Shown piece after piece: positions 9,412 to 18,785 of a stretch of 64,000 nucleotides of DNA. Numbering within the stretch: position 1 is the stretch's first letter; every line of letters begins with the position of its first letter. The DNA lies in assembly GCF_010614725.1 (NCBI RefSeq), contig NZ_JAAEHL010000013.1, positions 105,640 to 169,639 on the forward strand, given 5' to 3'. A model generated the notes under the pieces. It had not been told where the DNA came from and ran no database searches. It saw only the letters and a list, made by a program, of their open reading frames with translations. This DNA comes from Flavobacterium ajazii (GTDB lineage: Bacteria; Bacteroidota; Bacteroidia; Flavobacteriales; Flavobacteriaceae). The position numbers and the translations under genes are program-made.

Positions 9412-9428
9412 TTGGCACAAAGATTGAC
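9412..9428 (+). promoter_or_regulatory. Possible sigma-54-like promoter of dnaK
   Basis: TTGGCAC (9412-9418), a 5-base spacer and TTGAC (9424-9428) resemble the -24/-12 sigma-54 pattern TGGCAC-N5-TTGCA, with a changed -12 element. The ATG of dnaK is 50 bases downstream. Just upstream are several copies of TGTCA or its complement TGACA (9302, 9329, 9345, 9353, 9387) that may be activator or repressor sites. No clear TAnnTTTG promoter is evident in this stretch. Confidence 0.35.
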
Positions 9429-9477
9429 TTATGCCACCTGAGTTATAAAATTTAAATCAAAATTAAATATATAAAAA

Positions 9478-11361
9478 ATGGGTAAAATAATCGGAATTGA
9501 CTTAGGTACGACGAACTCTTGTGTTTCTGTAATGGAAGGTAACGAAGCAGTTGTTATCCCTAATGCAGAAGGAAAAAGAACAACTCCTTCTATTATCGCT
9601 TTTGTTGAAGGTGGAGAAATTAAAGTGGGAGATCCTGCAAAAAGACAAGCAGTAACGAATCCTACAAAAACGATTGCTTCTATTAAACGTTTTATGGGAC
9701 ACACTTTTGCTGAAACTCAGGAAGAGGCAAAAAGAGTTCCTTACAGTGTTGTAAAAGGTGACAACAATACGCCACGTGTGGATATTGACGGTCGTTTATA
9801 CACTGCTCAGGAGTTGTCTGCAATGACACTTCAAAAAATGAAAAAAACTGCTGAAGACTATTTAGGTCAAACAGTAACTGAGGCAGTTATTACAGTTCCT
9901 GCTTACTTTAACGATGCTCAGCGTCAGGCTACAAAAGAAGCTGGTGAAATCGCTGGTCTTAAAGTTATGCGTATCATCAACGAGCCAACTGCTGCTGCAC
10001 TTGCTTACGGATTAGATAAAAAAGGAACTGATCAAAAAATTGCTGTTTACGATTTAGGTGGAGGTACTTTTGATATCTCTGTTCTTGAATTAGGAGACGG
10101 TGTATTCGAAGTATTATCTACAAATGGTGATACTCACTTAGGAGGTGATGATTTTGACCAGGTTATTATTGACTGGTTAGCTGACGAATTCAAATCTGAA
10201 GAAGGAATTGATTTACGTTTAGATCCAATGTCATTACAGCGTTTGAAAGAAGCTGCTGAGAAAGCTAAAATTGAATTATCTGCTTCTGCTGAGACAGAAA
10301 TCAACTTGCCATACGTTACAGCTACAGCTTCAGGACCAAAACACTTAGTTAAAAAATTAACTCGTTCTCAATTTGAGAAATTAGCAGATTCTTTAGTAAA
10401 ACGTTCTATGGAGCCAGTTGCTAAAGCTTTAAAAGATGCAGGTTTATCAACTTCTGATATTGACGAAGTTATCTTAGTAGGAGGTTCTACTCGTATCCCA
10501 AGAATTGTTGAAGAAGTTGAAAAATTCTTCGGTAAAAAAGCTTCTAAAGGAGTTAATCCTGATGAGGTTGTGGCTATTGGAGCTGCTATTCAGGGAGGTG
10601 TATTGTCTGGAGATGTAAAAGATGTATTGTTACTTGACGTTACTCCATTAGCTTTAGGTATCGAAACTATGGGTGGTGTAATGACAACTCTTATCGATGC
10701 TAACACTACTATCCCAACTAAAAAATCTCAGGTATTCTCTACAGCTGCTGATTCTCAGCCATCTGTTGAAATCCACGTATTACAAGGGGCTAGAGCAATG
10801 GCTGCTGATAACAAAACTATCGGTCGTTTCCACTTAGACGGTATCCCGCCAGCACCAAGAGGAGTTCCTCAAATCGAAGTATCTTTCGATATTGATGCTA
10901 ACGGTATCATCAAAGTTTCTGCAACTGACAAAGGAACTGGAAAATCTCACGATATCCGTATCGAAGCTTCTTCAGGTTTAACAGCTGAAGAAATCGAGAA
11001 AATGAAGAAAGATGCTGAAGCTAATGCTGATGCTGACAAAATCGCTAAAGAAAGAGCTGAAAAATTAAACGAAGCTGACAGTACTATCTTCCAGACTGAA
11101 TCTCAATTGAAAGAGTTAGGAGATAAAATCTCAGCTGACCACAAAACAGCTATCGAATATGCTTTAACAGAATTGAGAATGGCTCACCAGTCTCAGGATC
11201 TTGACGCAATCCAAAAAGGATTAGACAATGTAAATGCAGCATGGAAAACAGCTACAGAAGCAATGTACGCTCAGGGTGGTGAAGGCCAACAAGCAGCTCC
11301 ACAACAAGAGCAGGCTTCAGGAGACAATGTTGAAGACGTTGAATTCGAAGAGGTAAAATAA
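9478..11361 (+). CDS. dnaK: Molecular chaperone DnaK (Hsp70)
   Basis: A full-length, 627-residue Hsp70. The ATPase domain starts GKIIGIDLGTTNSCVSVMEG and contains the phosphate-2 motif VYDLGGGTFDISVLELG and the adenosine motif VILVGGSTRIPRI. The substrate-binding domain follows the linker DVLLLDVTPL, and the C-terminal lid ends in a Gln-rich tail and the acidic DNVEDVEFEEVK sequence typical of bacterial DnaK. It binds exposed hydrophobic peptides with DnaJ and GrpE. Neither dnaJ nor grpE is adjacent here. The gene is followed by its own terminator. Confidence 0.98.
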   Translation: MGKIIGIDLGTTNSCVSVMEGNEAVVIPNAEGKRTTPSIIAFVEGGEIKVGDPAKRQAVTNPTKTIASIKRFMGHTFAETQEEAKRVPYSVVKGDNNTPRVDIDGRLYTAQELSAMTLQKMKKTAEDYLGQTVTEAVITVPAYFNDAQRQATKEAGEIAGLKVMRIINEPTAAALAYGLDKKGTDQKIAVYDLGGGTFDISVLELGDGVFEVLSTNGDTHLGGDDFDQVIIDWLADEFKSEEGIDLRLDPMSLQRLKEAAEKAKIELSASAETEINLPYVTATASGPKHLVKKLTRSQFEKLADSLVKRSMEPVAKALKDAGLSTSDIDEVILVGGSTRIPRIVEEVEKFFGKKASKGVNPDEVVAIGAAIQGGVLSGDVKDVLLLDVTPLALGIETMGGVMTTLIDANTTIPTKKSQVFSTAADSQPSVEIHVLQGARAMAADNKTIGRFHLDGIPPAPRGVPQIEVSFDIDANGIIKVSATDKGTGKSHDIRIEASSGLTAEEIEKMKKDAEANADADKIAKERAEKLNEADSTIFQTESQLKELGDKISADHKTAIEYALTELRMAHQSQDLDAIQKGLDNVNAAWKTATEAMYAQGGEGQQAAPQQEQASGDNVEDVEFEEVK

Positions 11362-11401
11362 TTCTTTAGTATTAAGTAATTAGTACAAAGTATTAAGATG
11401 A

Positions 11402-11430
11402 AAAACCGGGTCAGAAAATGACTCGGTTTT
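11402..11430 (+). terminator. Rho-independent terminator of dnaK
   Basis: AAAACCGGGTCA pairs with TGACTCGGTTTT (one G-T wobble) around a GAAAA loop, followed by a T run to 11434. It sits 40 bases after the dnaK stop. Confidence 0.8.
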
Positions 11431-11440
11431 TTTTATGATT

Positions 11441-12124
11441 TTAATTTTTATGAAAAAGACGATACCAAAAACTCCTTTTTACAGCAATAGCTCCACCAAC
11501 AATAAACTTTTCCTTGCAGTTTTCTTTTTCTAATTCGATGGCACCTATATAGTAGTTATAAACTTTAGTAGAGTAATTTATGTATCCATCTTTGTAAATT
11601 GATATTATAGTACCTTTATTTGCCTTTATACAAAATCTTCCTTCTGAATCGGGATGAAATACGGGATTTTTGCCATCAATAAAAATATTAACCTCTTCAA
11701 AATTTGGATTTGCTTCTTCAAGAAAAATTCTCCCTTCAATTTCTATTTCTTCATTTTCACTATCTATAGAAGGATTTATTTCACTTGTTTTTTTGGATGT
11801 CTGTTCGATTCGTATTTTTCCTTGTGCTTGTGCTGTTTGATTTCCTAATCCTAAAAAAGCAATTAATGAAGCAGCTGCAATTGTACAGATTGATTTTTTT
11901 TCTTTTTGGATTACTAAATTTCGATTTATCTGAGAGTTATTGAAACGCCCGCATAATTTATCATTTTCATTAAAAGCCAAAACAATTTCTCTGTCGGATG
12001 ATTTTGTAAAGTCTATCACATTTTTTTGACAAGCACTGCAAAATTTTCCTTTTTCGGTTTGAGACATATCGAACCAGTTTTCATGGCAAGGTTCCGGAAT
12101 TGAAATTTTTATTTTGGTTGTCAT
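11441..12124 (-). CDS. Cys-rich N-terminus membrane protein with carboxypeptidase-regulatory-like domain
   Basis: The probable start is the second Met (MTTKIKISIPEPCHENW, complement of 12122-12124), giving 227 residues; an in-frame ATG at 12136 is possible. The N-terminal cytoplasmic part has C-x6-M, FCSACQKNVIDFT and a later Cys in KLCGRF, a compact Cys/His pattern seen in many Bacteroidota proteins. A membrane segment follows (CTIAAASLIAFLGLG). The exported part contains an Ig-like carboxypeptidase-regulatory segment (IEGRIFLEEANPNFEEVNIFI). Function unknown; possibly a sensor or anchor. Confidence 0.6.
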   Translation of the reverse strand: MTTKIKISIPEPCHENWFDMSQTEKGKFCSACQKNVIDFTKSSDREIVLAFNENDKLCGRFNNSQINRNLVIQKEKKSICTIAAASLIAFLGLGNQTAQAQGKIRIEQTSKKTSEINPSIDSENEEIEIEGRIFLEEANPNFEEVNIFIDGKNPVFHPDSEGRFCIKANKGTIISIYKDGYINYSTKVYNYYIGAIELEKENCKEKFIVGGAIAVKRSFWYRLFHKN

Positions 12125-12277
12125 TTTAATCTTCAATTGGTTAATGAAATTTAGGAATTATAAATTTATAAATGTAATTGTTTTTTTGAATTGCTAACAA
12201 TATCTTCATGTCAAACTGATATTTGTCATTTCCTATCCCGATTCTTTTTCGTAATATTACTATGTAAATTTTTTTGA

Positions 12278-13351
12278 ATGAGAAAGATCAAATACAAGAA
12301 AGGCCGTAAACTGCAGCATACTAGTTTAGAGTATACTGGCTCTCACAAAGATCATGAAACAGAGATGCAGCTTTTTGTATATAACGATACAGATGTTATC
12401 GAATATGAAAAGTTTACGGTTTTAGCCTTAAATTCCTGTTTTGATTATACTAAGAATAACTGGCTGAATATTCACGGGCTAAACGATATTAGCCTTATTA
12501 AAACTATCGGAGACCATTTTAAGGTAGATGATTTTTTACTCGCTGATATTTTAAATACAACCAAAAGAACCAAACTCGAGGAACAGCCGGATATTTTATT
12601 TTTTAATATCAAATCGCTTTTGCCTTCAGAATATTCAGATGATCTTAAAGTAGAGCAGCTTAGTTTTATTTTGAAAGACGGAATTCTGATTTCATTTCAG
12701 GAAAAAAGAAGTGATTTTTTTACACACATACGTGAACGTCTGCGTACACATGCCGGAATCGTAAGAACTAAGAAGGTTGATTATCTGCTTTATTTATTAT
12801 TGGATGCCGTAATGGAAAATTTTTACATTACCATAGAAGATGAAGAAGATAATATTGAAGAGCTAATAGATTTAACTAAAAAAGGGGCAGATCCTGTTAT
12901 TCTGGAGAAAATTGAAAATCACCGTGATAATTTTAATTTCTTAAAACGTTCTATCGTACCGCTTCGGGATTCTTTATATTATCTGAAAACCATTAAAGAT
13001 GATAATGAGGCAAATGGTCTTATTCAAAAAGAGACTTTTAATTTCTTTGTCAGATTACATCAAAAAAGTCTCGAACTTTTAGAACAAATCGAATCGGATA
13101 TGAGTTCTTTGGAAAGTGCCTCAAATTTCTATTTCTCGGAACAAAGCCGGAAAATGAATGAGATTATGAAAACACTGACCATTATTTCGGCCATATTTAT
13201 TCCGCTTACTTTTATTGTTGGGGTCTACGGAATGAATTTTGAAAACATGCCGGAACTTAAAACCGAGAATGGCTATTTTATCGTTATGGGAACTATGTTT
13301 TTATTGGTAATAGCCCTCATTATTTATTTCAAAAAAAGGCGCTGGTTTTAG
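12278..13351 (+). CDS. corA: CorA-family magnesium/cobalt transporter
   Basis: A 357-residue CorA protein. A cytoplasmic alpha/beta domain and long stalk helices occupy the first 290 residues. Two C-terminal membrane helices enclose the pore signature YGMN (317-320) followed by FENMPEL, the typical periplasmic loop. The C-terminus is the usual basic KKRRWF. It should form a pentameric Mg2+ channel in the inner membrane. It starts a plus-strand series with pta 47 bases downstream, perhaps co-transcribed. Confidence 0.92.
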   Translation: MRKIKYKKGRKLQHTSLEYTGSHKDHETEMQLFVYNDTDVIEYEKFTVLALNSCFDYTKNNWLNIHGLNDISLIKTIGDHFKVDDFLLADILNTTKRTKLEEQPDILFFNIKSLLPSEYSDDLKVEQLSFILKDGILISFQEKRSDFFTHIRERLRTHAGIVRTKKVDYLLYLLLDAVMENFYITIEDEEDNIEELIDLTKKGADPVILEKIENHRDNFNFLKRSIVPLRDSLYYLKTIKDDNEANGLIQKETFNFFVRLHQKSLELLEQIESDMSSLESASNFYFSEQSRKMNEIMKTLTIISAIFIPLTFIVGVYGMNFENMPELKTENGYFIVMGTMFLLVIALIIYFKKRRWF

Positions 13352-13398
13352 CTTTTTAAATTAAAAATTACAATATGTTTCGTTTTAAAATATAATTT

Positions 13399-15492
13399 AT
13401 GAGTAAAGCAATATACATAGCTACAAGCGATCAGAATAGCGGAAAATCAATTATTACACTCGGTTTAATGAGTCTGTTAATTGGCAAGACCGCAAAAGTG
13501 GGCTATTTTAGACCAATTATTGAAGATTTTGTCGATGGCGAATCAGATAATCATATTGAAACTGTTCTTTCGCATTTTAACCTTGATATTGAATTTGAAG
13601 ATGCTTATGCCATTACCAAAAGCAAATTAATCAAGAAAAAAAATAAAGGTAAAATAGGCGAAGTTTTAGATCTGATTATTGAAAAATATAAAAAACTGGA
13701 AGAGCGTCTTGATTTTGTTTTGGTAGAAGGAACCAGTTTTACCGGCGAAGGAACGTCAATCGAATTGGATCTGAATGTTCTAATTGCCAAAAATCTTGGA
13801 ATTCCGACCATAATCATTGGTTCAGGAGTTGGTAAAACCCTGGATGAATTAGTAGACAGTTTGTACCTGGTCTATGATTCATTTAAACTAAAGGAAGTTG
13901 AGGTTTTATCGGTTTTTGCCAATAAAGTGCAGCCTGAAAATATTGAATTGGTTACAAAGGGACTGCAAAAAAGTTTACCTGCGAATGTTTTGGTAAATAC
14001 GATTCCGCTGATTTCAAGTCTTAATAATCCGACCATGCAGGAAATTGTAAATGCGCTGGATGCCAAAGTTTTATTCGGAGAAAATTACCTGAATAATGAA
14101 ATTGGTCATTACAGCGTTGGTGCCATGCAGCTGCATAATTATCTGGTTCATCTGCACGATAATGCGCTTGTAATAACTCCGGGAGACCGTTCCGATATTA
14201 TTTTAGGAGCTTTACAGGCAAATGAATCTGCTAATTATCCTACTATCTCAGGAATTATTCTGACCGGAAATATTTTTCCTGAAGAAAGTATTCTGAAACT
14301 TATAGAAGGACTTTCTCCTATCGTCCCGATTATTACAGTTGATGGCGGAACTTATCATATTACCAATAAAATTGGAGCTATTAATTCGGAGATTTATGCC
14401 AATAACACTCATAAAATAGAAACGTCCATCAGTACTTTTGAAAAATACGTTGACATTGCACCTTTATCTGAAAGGGTAATTACTTTCGAACCCGAAGGTA
14501 TGACACCAAAAATGTTTCAGTATAATATGGTAAAACGTGCCAAACAGTATCGCAAACATATTGTTTTGCCGGAAGGAAATGACGATCGAATCATTACGGC
14601 CGCTTCAAGATTATTAGCAATGGATGTTGTCGATATTTCAATTATTGGAGATAAAAAACAAATTGAGAATAAAGTTGCCGAACTAGGACTTGCTTTGGAT
14701 TTTTCAAAAGTAAAAATTATTAATCCGATTGAATCTGAATTTTATGAAGATTATGCCAATACCTATTATGAGCTTCGAAAGGCGAAAAATGTAAGCATTA
14801 CAATGGCAAGGGATTTAATGGAAGATGTTTCCTATTTTGGAACTATGATGGTCTACAAAGGTCATGCAGACGGAATGGTTTCCGGAGCAGCACATACAAC
14901 ACAGCACACTATTTTACCAGCATTGCAATTCATTAAAACTAAGCCGAATTCATCTGTAGTTTCATCAGTGTTTTTTATGTGTCTGGAAGACAGGGTTTCT
15001 GTTTTTGGAGATTGCGCTATTAATCCAAATCCAACAGCTGAGCAATTGGCAGAAATCGCTATTTCATCGGCAGAGTCAAGTGCTGCTTTTGGCATTGAAC
15101 CAAAAATTGCAATGCTTTCTTATTCATCAGGATCTTCAGGAAAAGGAGATGAGGTAGAAAAAGTAAGGGCTGCAACAGAAATCGTAAAACAAAAACGTCC
15201 GGATTTAAAAATTGAAGGACCAATTCAGTACGATGCCGCCGTGGATCGTGCAGTAGGAAAAAGCAAAATGCCGGATTCTGAAGTGGCAGGGCAGGCGAGT
15301 GTGCTTATTTTCCCTGATTTGAATACCGGAAATAATACCTACAAAGCCGTTCAGAGAGAAACCGGAGCTTTGGCAATCGGTCCGATGCTGCAGGGATTAA
15401 ATAAACCTGTAAACGATTTAAGCCGAGGCTGTACCGTAGATGATATTATAAACACAGTCGTAATTACAGCTATTCAGGCGCAGGGATTGTAA
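13399..15492 (+). CDS. pta: Phosphate acetyltransferase
   Basis: A 697-residue long-form Pta. The N-terminal domain begins MSKAIYIATSDQNSGKSI, a P-loop-type (BioD-like) nucleotide-binding fold. A DRTGG-type regulatory region (about 215-330) follows. The catalytic PTA/PTB domain starts near 370 (QYNMVKRAKQYRKHIVLPEG) and includes the conserved SSGSSGKGDEVEKVRAAT stretch and the C-terminal NDLSRGCTVDDI. It interconverts acetyl-CoA and acetyl phosphate. Its partner acetate kinase follows after 87 AT-rich bases. Confidence 0.95.
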   Translation: MSKAIYIATSDQNSGKSIITLGLMSLLIGKTAKVGYFRPIIEDFVDGESDNHIETVLSHFNLDIEFEDAYAITKSKLIKKKNKGKIGEVLDLIIEKYKKLEERLDFVLVEGTSFTGEGTSIELDLNVLIAKNLGIPTIIIGSGVGKTLDELVDSLYLVYDSFKLKEVEVLSVFANKVQPENIELVTKGLQKSLPANVLVNTIPLISSLNNPTMQEIVNALDAKVLFGENYLNNEIGHYSVGAMQLHNYLVHLHDNALVITPGDRSDIILGALQANESANYPTISGIILTGNIFPEESILKLIEGLSPIVPIITVDGGTYHITNKIGAINSEIYANNTHKIETSISTFEKYVDIAPLSERVITFEPEGMTPKMFQYNMVKRAKQYRKHIVLPEGNDDRIITAASRLLAMDVVDISIIGDKKQIENKVAELGLALDFSKVKIINPIESEFYEDYANTYYELRKAKNVSITMARDLMEDVSYFGTMMVYKGHADGMVSGAAHTTQHTILPALQFIKTKPNSSVVSSVFFMCLEDRVSVFGDCAINPNPTAEQLAEIAISSAESSAAFGIEPKIAMLSYSSGSSGKGDEVEKVRAATEIVKQKRPDLKIEGPIQYDAAVDRAVGKSKMPDSEVAGQASVLIFPDLNTGNNTYKAVQRETGALAIGPMLQGLNKPVNDLSRGCTVDDIINTVVITAIQAQGL

Positions 15493-15579
15493 ATTACAAT
15501 TAAAAGATTCAAATATTTAAGGATTTAAAAATTAATCTTTTAATATTTAAATCTTTTAATCATTAAATAATTTTTTTAA

Positions 15580-16767
15580 ATGAAAATATTAATAATAAAC
15601 TCAGGAAGTTCATCAATTAAATATCAATTAATGGTTATGCCGGAAAACGAAGTGATTTGTACCGGTATGATTGACAGAATTGGCTTGGAAAGTTCAAATG
15701 TTACTTTTAAGGCTTCGTCTAATTCGTATGAAGAAGTAGTGCCAATTGCAACACATAAAATAGGTTTACAGAAAGTAGCTGATATGCTTTTAGATGCAAA
15801 AAAAGGCGTTATCAAATCGACTTCTGAAATTGATGCTGTAGGACATCGTGTAGTGCATGGTGGAAGCGAATTTAGTGAGACGGTAAAAATTAACGAAAAA
15901 GTAAAAGCAAAAATCAAACAGCTTTTTGAATTGGCACCATTACATAATCCTGCAAATTTAGAGGGAATCAATGTTGCTGAAGAAATTTTTAATTCTGCAG
16001 AACAAATTGCTGTTTTTGATACGGCTTTTCATCAGACAATGCCCGAAGTGGCTTATAAATACGCTATTCCGAATAGTTTTTTAACAGAAAATAAAGTCCG
16101 TGTTTATGGTTTTCATGGAACAAGTCATAAGTATGTTTCAGAAAAAGCAATTGAGTTTTTAGAAAACAGTTCTAAAATAATTACCATTCATTTAGGAAAC
16201 GGATGCAGTATGGCGGCTGTTAAAGACGGAAAATGTATTGACACGACAATGGGGTTTTCACCTTCGAATGGTTTGATAATGGGAACCCGAGCCGGTGATA
16301 TAGACCAGTCGGTTATTTTTTATATGATTAAAAATTTAAATTATACACCGGATGAAGTAAATGCTGTTTTGTTGAAACAAAGCGGTATGCTTGGTTTGAC
16401 AGGTTATAGTGATTTGCGTGATATTGAAGCACAAGCCGGAAAAGGAAATAAAGATTGCCAGTTAGCACTTTTAATGAATGCTTACCGAATCAAAAAAACA
16501 ATTGGGGCTTATGCCGCAGCTTTAAATGGTTTGGACGCTATTATTTTTACTGCCGGAATTGGAGAAAATTCGTCTTATATGCGTCAGTTGGTTTGTACCG
16601 ATATGGATTATTTTGGAATCGAACTGGATAAGGAAAAAAATCAAATCCGTTCAAAAGAGGTCAGAGAAATCAACCAGGCGAATTCAAAAGCAAAAATTTT
16701 GGTGGTACCAACCGATGAAGAATTTGAAATAGCTAATCAGGTATATCATTTATTGCAAGGTAATTAA
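15580..16767 (+). CDS. ackA: Acetate kinase
   Basis: A 395-residue full-length acetate kinase. It starts MKILIINSGSSSIKYQL (ASKHA phosphate motif) and carries GHRVVHGG, FDTAFHQTMPE, HGTSHKYVS, IHLGNGCSM and FTAGIGENS, which cover the acetate, acetyl-phosphate and ATP sites. With Pta it converts acetyl-CoA to acetate and ATP. The AT-rich pta-ackA gap contains an imperfect inverted repeat of AAAAGATT and AATCTTTT, which could be a weak processing hairpin. Confidence 0.97.
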   Translation: MKILIINSGSSSIKYQLMVMPENEVICTGMIDRIGLESSNVTFKASSNSYEEVVPIATHKIGLQKVADMLLDAKKGVIKSTSEIDAVGHRVVHGGSEFSETVKINEKVKAKIKQLFELAPLHNPANLEGINVAEEIFNSAEQIAVFDTAFHQTMPEVAYKYAIPNSFLTENKVRVYGFHGTSHKYVSEKAIEFLENSSKIITIHLGNGCSMAAVKDGKCIDTTMGFSPSNGLIMGTRAGDIDQSVIFYMIKNLNYTPDEVNAVLLKQSGMLGLTGYSDLRDIEAQAGKGNKDCQLALLMNAYRIKKTIGAYAAALNGLDAIIFTAGIGENSSYMRQLVCTDMDYFGIELDKEKNQIRSKEVREINQANSKAKILVVPTDEEFEIANQVYHLLQGN

Positions 16768-16781
16768 TTGTATTTCGCAAG

Positions 16782-17204
16782 ATGATAAAAGTCACAGCAC
16801 TTATTTTGTTTCTGGTATTTCTTTTTCTTTCATCTATCCATTTTTATTGGGCTTTTGGAGGAAAAAGGGGATCGCAGGGCGTTTATCCTACAAAAACAGA
16901 CGGAAGTCCAATGAAACCGCCAGGGATTTTGGCTACATTGATAGTCGCTGTCGGGTTATTGTGTTTTGGTCTTTTTTATTTGATAAAAGGAGGGTTTATT
17001 TTAATAGAATTACCCTTATGGCTTAATGAAAAAGGACTTTGGATACTTTCAGGTATATTTATCCTAAGGTCAATAGGAGATTTTAAATATTTAGGTTTTT
17101 TCAAAAAGATAAAAAATACCAGATTTGCAATTAACGATACCAAATTTTATTCGCCATTATGTTTAATAATAGGAATACTGACTTTACTAATAATCGCTAA
17201 TTAA
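16782..17204 (+). CDS. DUF3995 membrane protein
   Basis: A 140-residue protein with four predicted membrane helices (about 5-25, 48-70, 85-100, 120-138) and an early FYWAFGGKRGSQGVYP motif typical of DUF3995. The function of the family is unknown. It starts 14 bases after ackA and is followed by a terminator, so it is likely the last gene of the pta-ackA unit. Confidence 0.75.
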   Translation: MIKVTALILFLVFLFLSSIHFYWAFGGKRGSQGVYPTKTDGSPMKPPGILATLIVAVGLLCFGLFYLIKGGFILIELPLWLNEKGLWILSGIFILRSIGDFKYLGFFKKIKNTRFAINDTKFYSPLCLIIGILTLLIIAN

Positions 17205-17223
17205 AGAGAACATTATCATAACT

Positions 17224-17243
17224 AACTCCCGTAATTGGGAGTT
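17224..17243 (+). terminator. Terminator after DUF3995 gene
   Basis: AACTCCC and GGGAGTT form a 7-bp stem around GTAATT, followed by a T run to about 17248. It closes the pta-ackA-DUF3995 unit. Confidence 0.75.
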
Positions 17244-17353
17244 TTTTTGTGTCAATATTTAGTTACAAATTATATGTTTTAATGTGTAGAGAACAACATG
17301 TTAATTCATTATCTTGCGAATTCATTTTTTGAAACTCCAAATCTTTTATTTTT

Positions 17354-18742
17354 ATGAAAAAAACAAATCTTCTGTCTGTCTTGATTTTAAGCAGTTTAAT
17401 GGCTTTTGCACAGTCAACTGATGAAAAAAACATTAAATTATTTTATAAAAAAGCTTTAACCGATTCTAAATGTTATACATGGTTAGAGTATTTGTCCAAC
17501 GATATTGGAGCACGTTTATCAGGTTCTCAGAATGCACAACTGGCGGTTAATTATACCAAGTCACAATTAGAAAGTCTAGGACTTGATAAAGTATATTTGC
17601 AGGAAGTTATGGTACCGCATTGGGTACGTGGTGAGAAAGAAACTGCTTTTATCTTAAATGGAAAAGTAAAAACTGCAGTACCAATTTGTGCTTTGGGTGG
17701 TTCTGTTGCAACCCCAAAAACCGGACTTACGGCTGAAGTGATAGAAGTGCAGGGTATTGAAGAGTTAAAAATGTTAGGAGATAAAGTAAAAGGCAAAATT
17801 GTATTTTTTAACAGACCGATGAATCCTGAAAATATTGAAACCTTTAAATCTTATGGAGCGTGTGTAGACCAGAGATTTGCAGGAGCAAAAGAAGCTGCTA
17901 AACTTGGGGCTGTAGGCACAATTGTTCGTTCGATGAATTTGCGTTTAGATGATTTTCCACATACAGGAGCTCAAAGTTATGGTGATTTGCCAAAAGAACA
18001 ATATATCCCGACAGCGGCCATCAGCACAAATGGAGCTGAATTATTAAGCACAACTTTAAAAAACAATCCTGCTTTAAAATTTTATTTCAAACAATCGTGT
18101 GAAACACTGCCGGATGTATTGTCGTACAACGTAATCGGGGAATTGAAAGGAACGGTAACACCTGAAAACATTATGGTTGTCGGAGGACATTTGGATTCCT
18201 GGGATTTGGCTGACGGTTCTCACGACGATGGAGCAGGAGTGGTGCAAAGTATGGAAGTGGTTCGCATCCTTAAAAGTTTCAATTACAAACCTAAAAATAC
18301 AATTCGTGTCGTTTTATTTATGAACGAAGAAAATGGCGGAAAAGGCGGTGCGAAATACGAAGAAGTCTCCAAGCAAAAGAACGAGAATCATATTTTTGCT
18401 TTAGAAAGTGACTCAGGCGGATTTACGCCAAGAGGTTTCTCAATTGAAGCCGATGATGCCAATTTGAAAAAAATACAAGGTTATAAAGATCTTTTCGAGC
18501 CATATTTAGTACATAGTTTCACCATTGGGCACGCAGGTTCAGATATTGGTCATTTGACATCTAAAGCTATCGTTAAAGCAGGTTTAAAACCAGACTCTCA
18601 ACGTTATTTTGATTATCATCATGCTGCGAACGATAAATTTGATGCCATCAACAAAAGAGAACTGGAACTTGGTGCGGCTACTATGACGACTTTGCTTTAT
18701 TTGATTGATCAGGGAGGGATTGTGCTTCCTGTAGTTAATTGA
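17354..18742 (+). CDS. Exported M28-family zinc aminopeptidase
   Basis: A 462-residue protein with a signal peptide (cleavage near AFAQ, residue 20). A protease-associated domain insertion lies around 120-230. The M28 metal-binding residues are visible: His279 in GGHLDSWD, Asp291 in SHDDGAG, catalytic Glu325/Glu326 in MNEENGG, Asp353 in ESDSGG and His422 in YHHAAND. It should remove N-terminal amino acids from peptides in the periplasm or outside. It follows a terminator and is probably transcribed on its own. Confidence 0.88.
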   Translation: MKKTNLLSVLILSSLMAFAQSTDEKNIKLFYKKALTDSKCYTWLEYLSNDIGARLSGSQNAQLAVNYTKSQLESLGLDKVYLQEVMVPHWVRGEKETAFILNGKVKTAVPICALGGSVATPKTGLTAEVIEVQGIEELKMLGDKVKGKIVFFNRPMNPENIETFKSYGACVDQRFAGAKEAAKLGAVGTIVRSMNLRLDDFPHTGAQSYGDLPKEQYIPTAAISTNGAELLSTTLKNNPALKFYFKQSCETLPDVLSYNVIGELKGTVTPENIMVVGGHLDSWDLADGSHDDGAGVVQSMEVVRILKSFNYKPKNTIRVVLFMNEENGGKGGAKYEEVSKQKNENHIFALESDSGGFTPRGFSIEADDANLKKIQGYKDLFEPYLVHSFTIGHAGSDIGHLTSKAIVKAGLKPDSQRYFDYHHAANDKFDAINKRELELGAATMTTLLYLIDQGGIVLPVVN

Positions 18743-18785
18743 TTTTTTAAAGGAATGTAGAAAGCTATGAACTATTTTTGATTGT

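Noticed and set aside
9429..9704. Open frames opposite the start of dnaK
   Set aside because: They lie antisense inside a highly conserved gene and their products have no domain or normal composition.
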